This document shows, piece after piece, positions 62,406-64,000 of a DNA stretch of 64,000 nucleotides. The notes under the pieces were generated by a model that was given only the letters and a program-made list of their open reading frames with translations, searched no databases and was not told the DNA's origin. Origin of the DNA: Chloroflexota bacterium (GTDB lineage: Bacteria; Chloroflexota; Anaerolineae; Anaerolineales; Villigracilaceae). The position numbers and the translations under genes are program-made. Each line of letters starts with the position of its first letter. Positions within the stretch are counted from its first letter, which is position 1. The stretch is from positions 816,902 through 880,901 of the forward strand of contig JABFGC010000002.1 in NCBI GenBank assembly GCA_013112685.1. Reading direction: 5' to 3'.

Positions 62406-63602
62406 ATGACATTATTACCAACCAAATTCGGTCCCTACGGCGGACAGTTCGTGCCCGAGACATTGATGCCTGCGCTGATCGAACTGGAAGAAGCGTTCGT
62501 GTCGGCAAAGGCAGATGTCCAATTTCAAAACGAGTTCAACAAACTGATGGCGTCGTTCGTTGGGCGACCGACACCGTTGACGTACGCCAAACGTCTCTCG
62601 GAAAAATTGGGCGGCGCGCAGATCTATTTGAAGCGCGAAGATTTGGCGCACACGGGCGCGCACAAGATCAACAACGCCTTGGGGCAGGCGCTGCTCGTGA
62701 AGCGGATGGGCAAGCAGCGCATCGTGGCCGAGACCGGCGCGGGGCAGCATGGCGTTGCCTCGGCGACGGCGGCGGCGTTGCTGGGCCTTGAATGCGTGGT
62801 GTACATGGGCGAAGTGGACATCGCGCGGCAGGAACCGAATGTGTTCCGCATGAAACTGCTCGGCGCAGAGGTGCGACCCGTGAGTTCGGGAACGAAGACG
62901 TTGAAGGATGCCATCAACGAAGCGATCCGTGATTGGGTGACGAACGTGCGCGATACGCATTACCTTTTGGGATCGGCGCTGGGACCGCATCCGTACCCGA
63001 CGATCGTGCGCGAATTCCAGTCGGTGATCGGGACGGAGGCGCGCGAACAGATGCTGCTAGAAGTGGGTCGCCTGCCCGATACGGTCATCGCGTGTGTGGG
63101 CGGCGGGTCGAATGCCATCGGTGTCTTCAGCGGATTCGTAAACGATGAACAGGTGGAGTTGATCGGCGTGGAAGCGGGCGGAAGCGGGATCGAAACAGGC
63201 AAACACGCGGCGCGCTTCGGCGACCCATCAAAGGGACGTGTGGGAGTCATTCACGGTACACGGACTTATGTGTTGCAGGATGAAGATGGGCAGATCGCGG
63301 AGACACATTCCGTTTCGGCGGGGTTGGATTACGCGGCGGTCGGTCCCGAACACGCGCTGATGCGAGATAACGAGCGCGCCTTCTACACCTCTGCAACGGA
63401 TACGGAAGCATTAGATGCATTCCAGACGTTGTGTCACACCGAGGGCATCATCCCCGCGCTGGAGTCGTCCCATGCGGTGGCGGAGGTCATCAAGCGCGCG
63501 CCGAAGATGCGGAAGGATGAAATTATTCTTGTAAATCTATCGGGTCGTGGAGATAAAGATTTGAACACTGTAATAAAAGAACTTGGAGGATCGGAGAAGT
63601 AG
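62406..63602 (+). CDS. trpB: tryptophan synthase beta subunit
   Basis: PLP enzyme that joins indole and serine. The 398-residue protein has [17 protein letters not shown], the Schiff-base Lys in [37 protein letters not shown] and the phosphate loop [15 protein letters not shown]. The length and the presence of [10 protein letters not shown] at the end match TrpB1. TGAGGAATCT precedes the ATG. Confidence 0.96.
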   Translation: MTLLPTKFGPYGGQFVPETLMPALIELEEAFVSAKADVQFQNEFNKLMASFVGRPTPLTYAKRLSEKLGGAQIYLKREDLAHTGAHKINNALGQALLVKRMGKQRIVAETGAGQHGVASATAAALLGLECVVYMGEVDIARQEPNVFRMKLLGAEVRPVSSGTKTLKDAINEAIRDWVTNVRDTHYLLGSALGPHPYPTIVREFQSVIGTEAREQMLLEVGRLPDTVIACVGGGSNAIGVFSGFVNDEQVELIGVEAGGSGIETGKHAARFGDPSKGRVGVIHGTRTYVLQDEDGQIAETHSVSAGLDYAAVGPEHALMRDNERAFYTSATDTEALDAFQTLCHTEGIIPALESSHAVAEVIKRAPKMRKDEIILVNLSGRGDKDLNTVIKELGGSEK

Positions 63603-63661
63603 AGAATTGAGCGGTTAATGTCCAATTCTCCAGTCCTCTAATTCTCTGGTTATGAGGAAAC

Positions 63662-64000
63662 ATGAATCGAATTGAATCCGCCTTTGCCAACAAACCCATC
63701 TTCATGCCCTACTTCCCGTTGGGTTACCCTGACCTGGAAACCTCCATTGACGTGATCAAGGCGCTTGCCAAGAACGGCGCAGACTTGATAGAAGTGGGAC
63801 TGTCCTTCTCCGACCCGCTCGCAGATGGACCTGTGATCCAGCACGCGACACAAATTGCCTTGGAAAAGGGAATCACGGTCAAGAAGTCGCTGGAAGCCGT
63901 GAAGGAGTTGCGCAAACGCGGCGTGGATATTCCGTTGATTCTGATGGGCTACTACAACCCCATGCTGGCGTATGGACTGGAGAAATTTGTCCGTGATGCG
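63662..64000 (+). CDS. trpA: tryptophan synthase alpha subunit, N-terminal part
   Basis: Cleaves indole-3-glycerol phosphate to indole for TrpB. The frame from the ATG at 63662 is open to the window edge (113 residues). It has PYFPLGYPDLETSIDVI, catalytic Glu in GADLIEVGLSFSDPLADGPV and the Tyr/Asn region LILMGYYNPMLAYGLEKF. The second catalytic Asp is in FSDPLADGP. It lies 59 bp after trpB. Confidence 0.95.
   Translation, partial: MNRIESAFANKPIFMPYFPLGYPDLETSIDVIKALAKNGADLIEVGLSFSDPLADGPVIQHATQIALEKGITVKKSLEAVKELRKRGVDIPLILMGYYNPMLAYGLEKFVRDA

Noticed and set aside
1..64000. CRISPR arrays, tRNA or rRNA genes
   Set aside because: I saw no regularly spaced direct repeats and no tRNA or rRNA signatures, though a dedicated tRNA search was not possible.

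Overview
The window looks like a chromosomal segment of a Chloroflexota bacterium, most likely class Anaerolineae. The clues are an archaeal-type mevalonate set (HMG-CoA synthase, thiolase, DUF35 zinc/OB protein, class II HMG-CoA reductase), an XRE/NB-ARC/TPR regulator, many two-component proteins, many small lipoprotein or alpha/beta-hydrolase genes, and a Trp T-box upstream of trpE. This is inference from gene content; no rRNA, tRNA or CRISPR array was recognised.

Layout. 1-3.8 kb (minus): galactitol-type PTS operon (DeoR regulator, unknown protein, IIB, IIC, M42 peptidase running off the left edge). 4.2-16.6 kb: a TPR-regulator remnant, then a mostly plus-strand run of small accessory genes (receiver protein, membrane proteins, hydrolases, NIPSNAP, DinB, phosphoesterase, Nudix, monooxygenase), closed by a minus-strand NarL-type regulator/kinase pair. 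17-22.2 kb: ParB-like protein, FAD oxidoreductase, large NB-ARC regulator. 22.3-30.9 kb: a mobile island with a two-ended insertion sequence (IS), an IS5 remnant, an excisionase-like protein and two tandem large serine recombinases, the second split by a further IS with a 6-bp target duplication. 30.9-43 kb: DUF35, thiolase and HMG-CoA synthase genes lie scattered on the minus strand. Cell-surface sugar genes separate DUF35 from thiolase, and a type II restriction-modification pair sits between thiolase and synthase. 43-51.3 kb: a TIR-TM-TM-NACHT protein, HAD hydrolase, MerB-like protein with an in-frame UGA, nucleotidyltransferase pair, YgeY-like hydrolase, vapBC and HMG-CoA reductase. 51.4-55.3 kb: GAF histidine kinase and dnaA. 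55.4-64 kb: T-box-controlled trp operon (trpE, trpS, fused trpGD, trpC, trpF, trpB, trpA cut by the right edge).

Two properties cut across the window. First, at least a dozen genes, including dnaA, trpE, thiolase and HMG-CoA reductase, carry one- or two-base frameshifts, often in short homopolymers; the simplest reading is residual indel error in the assembly. Second, several families of palindromic repeats lie between genes, and copies of the same families lie in frame inside coding sequence (heparinase-like gene, HMG-CoA reductase).

Most interesting points: the UGA codon at a catalytic-cysteine position of the MerB-like protein, followed by a SECIS-like hairpin; the membrane-spanning TIR-NACHT protein flanked by duplicated ends of its neighbours; the restriction-modification pair translationally coupled into mevalonate genes; and the in-frame palindromic insertions.
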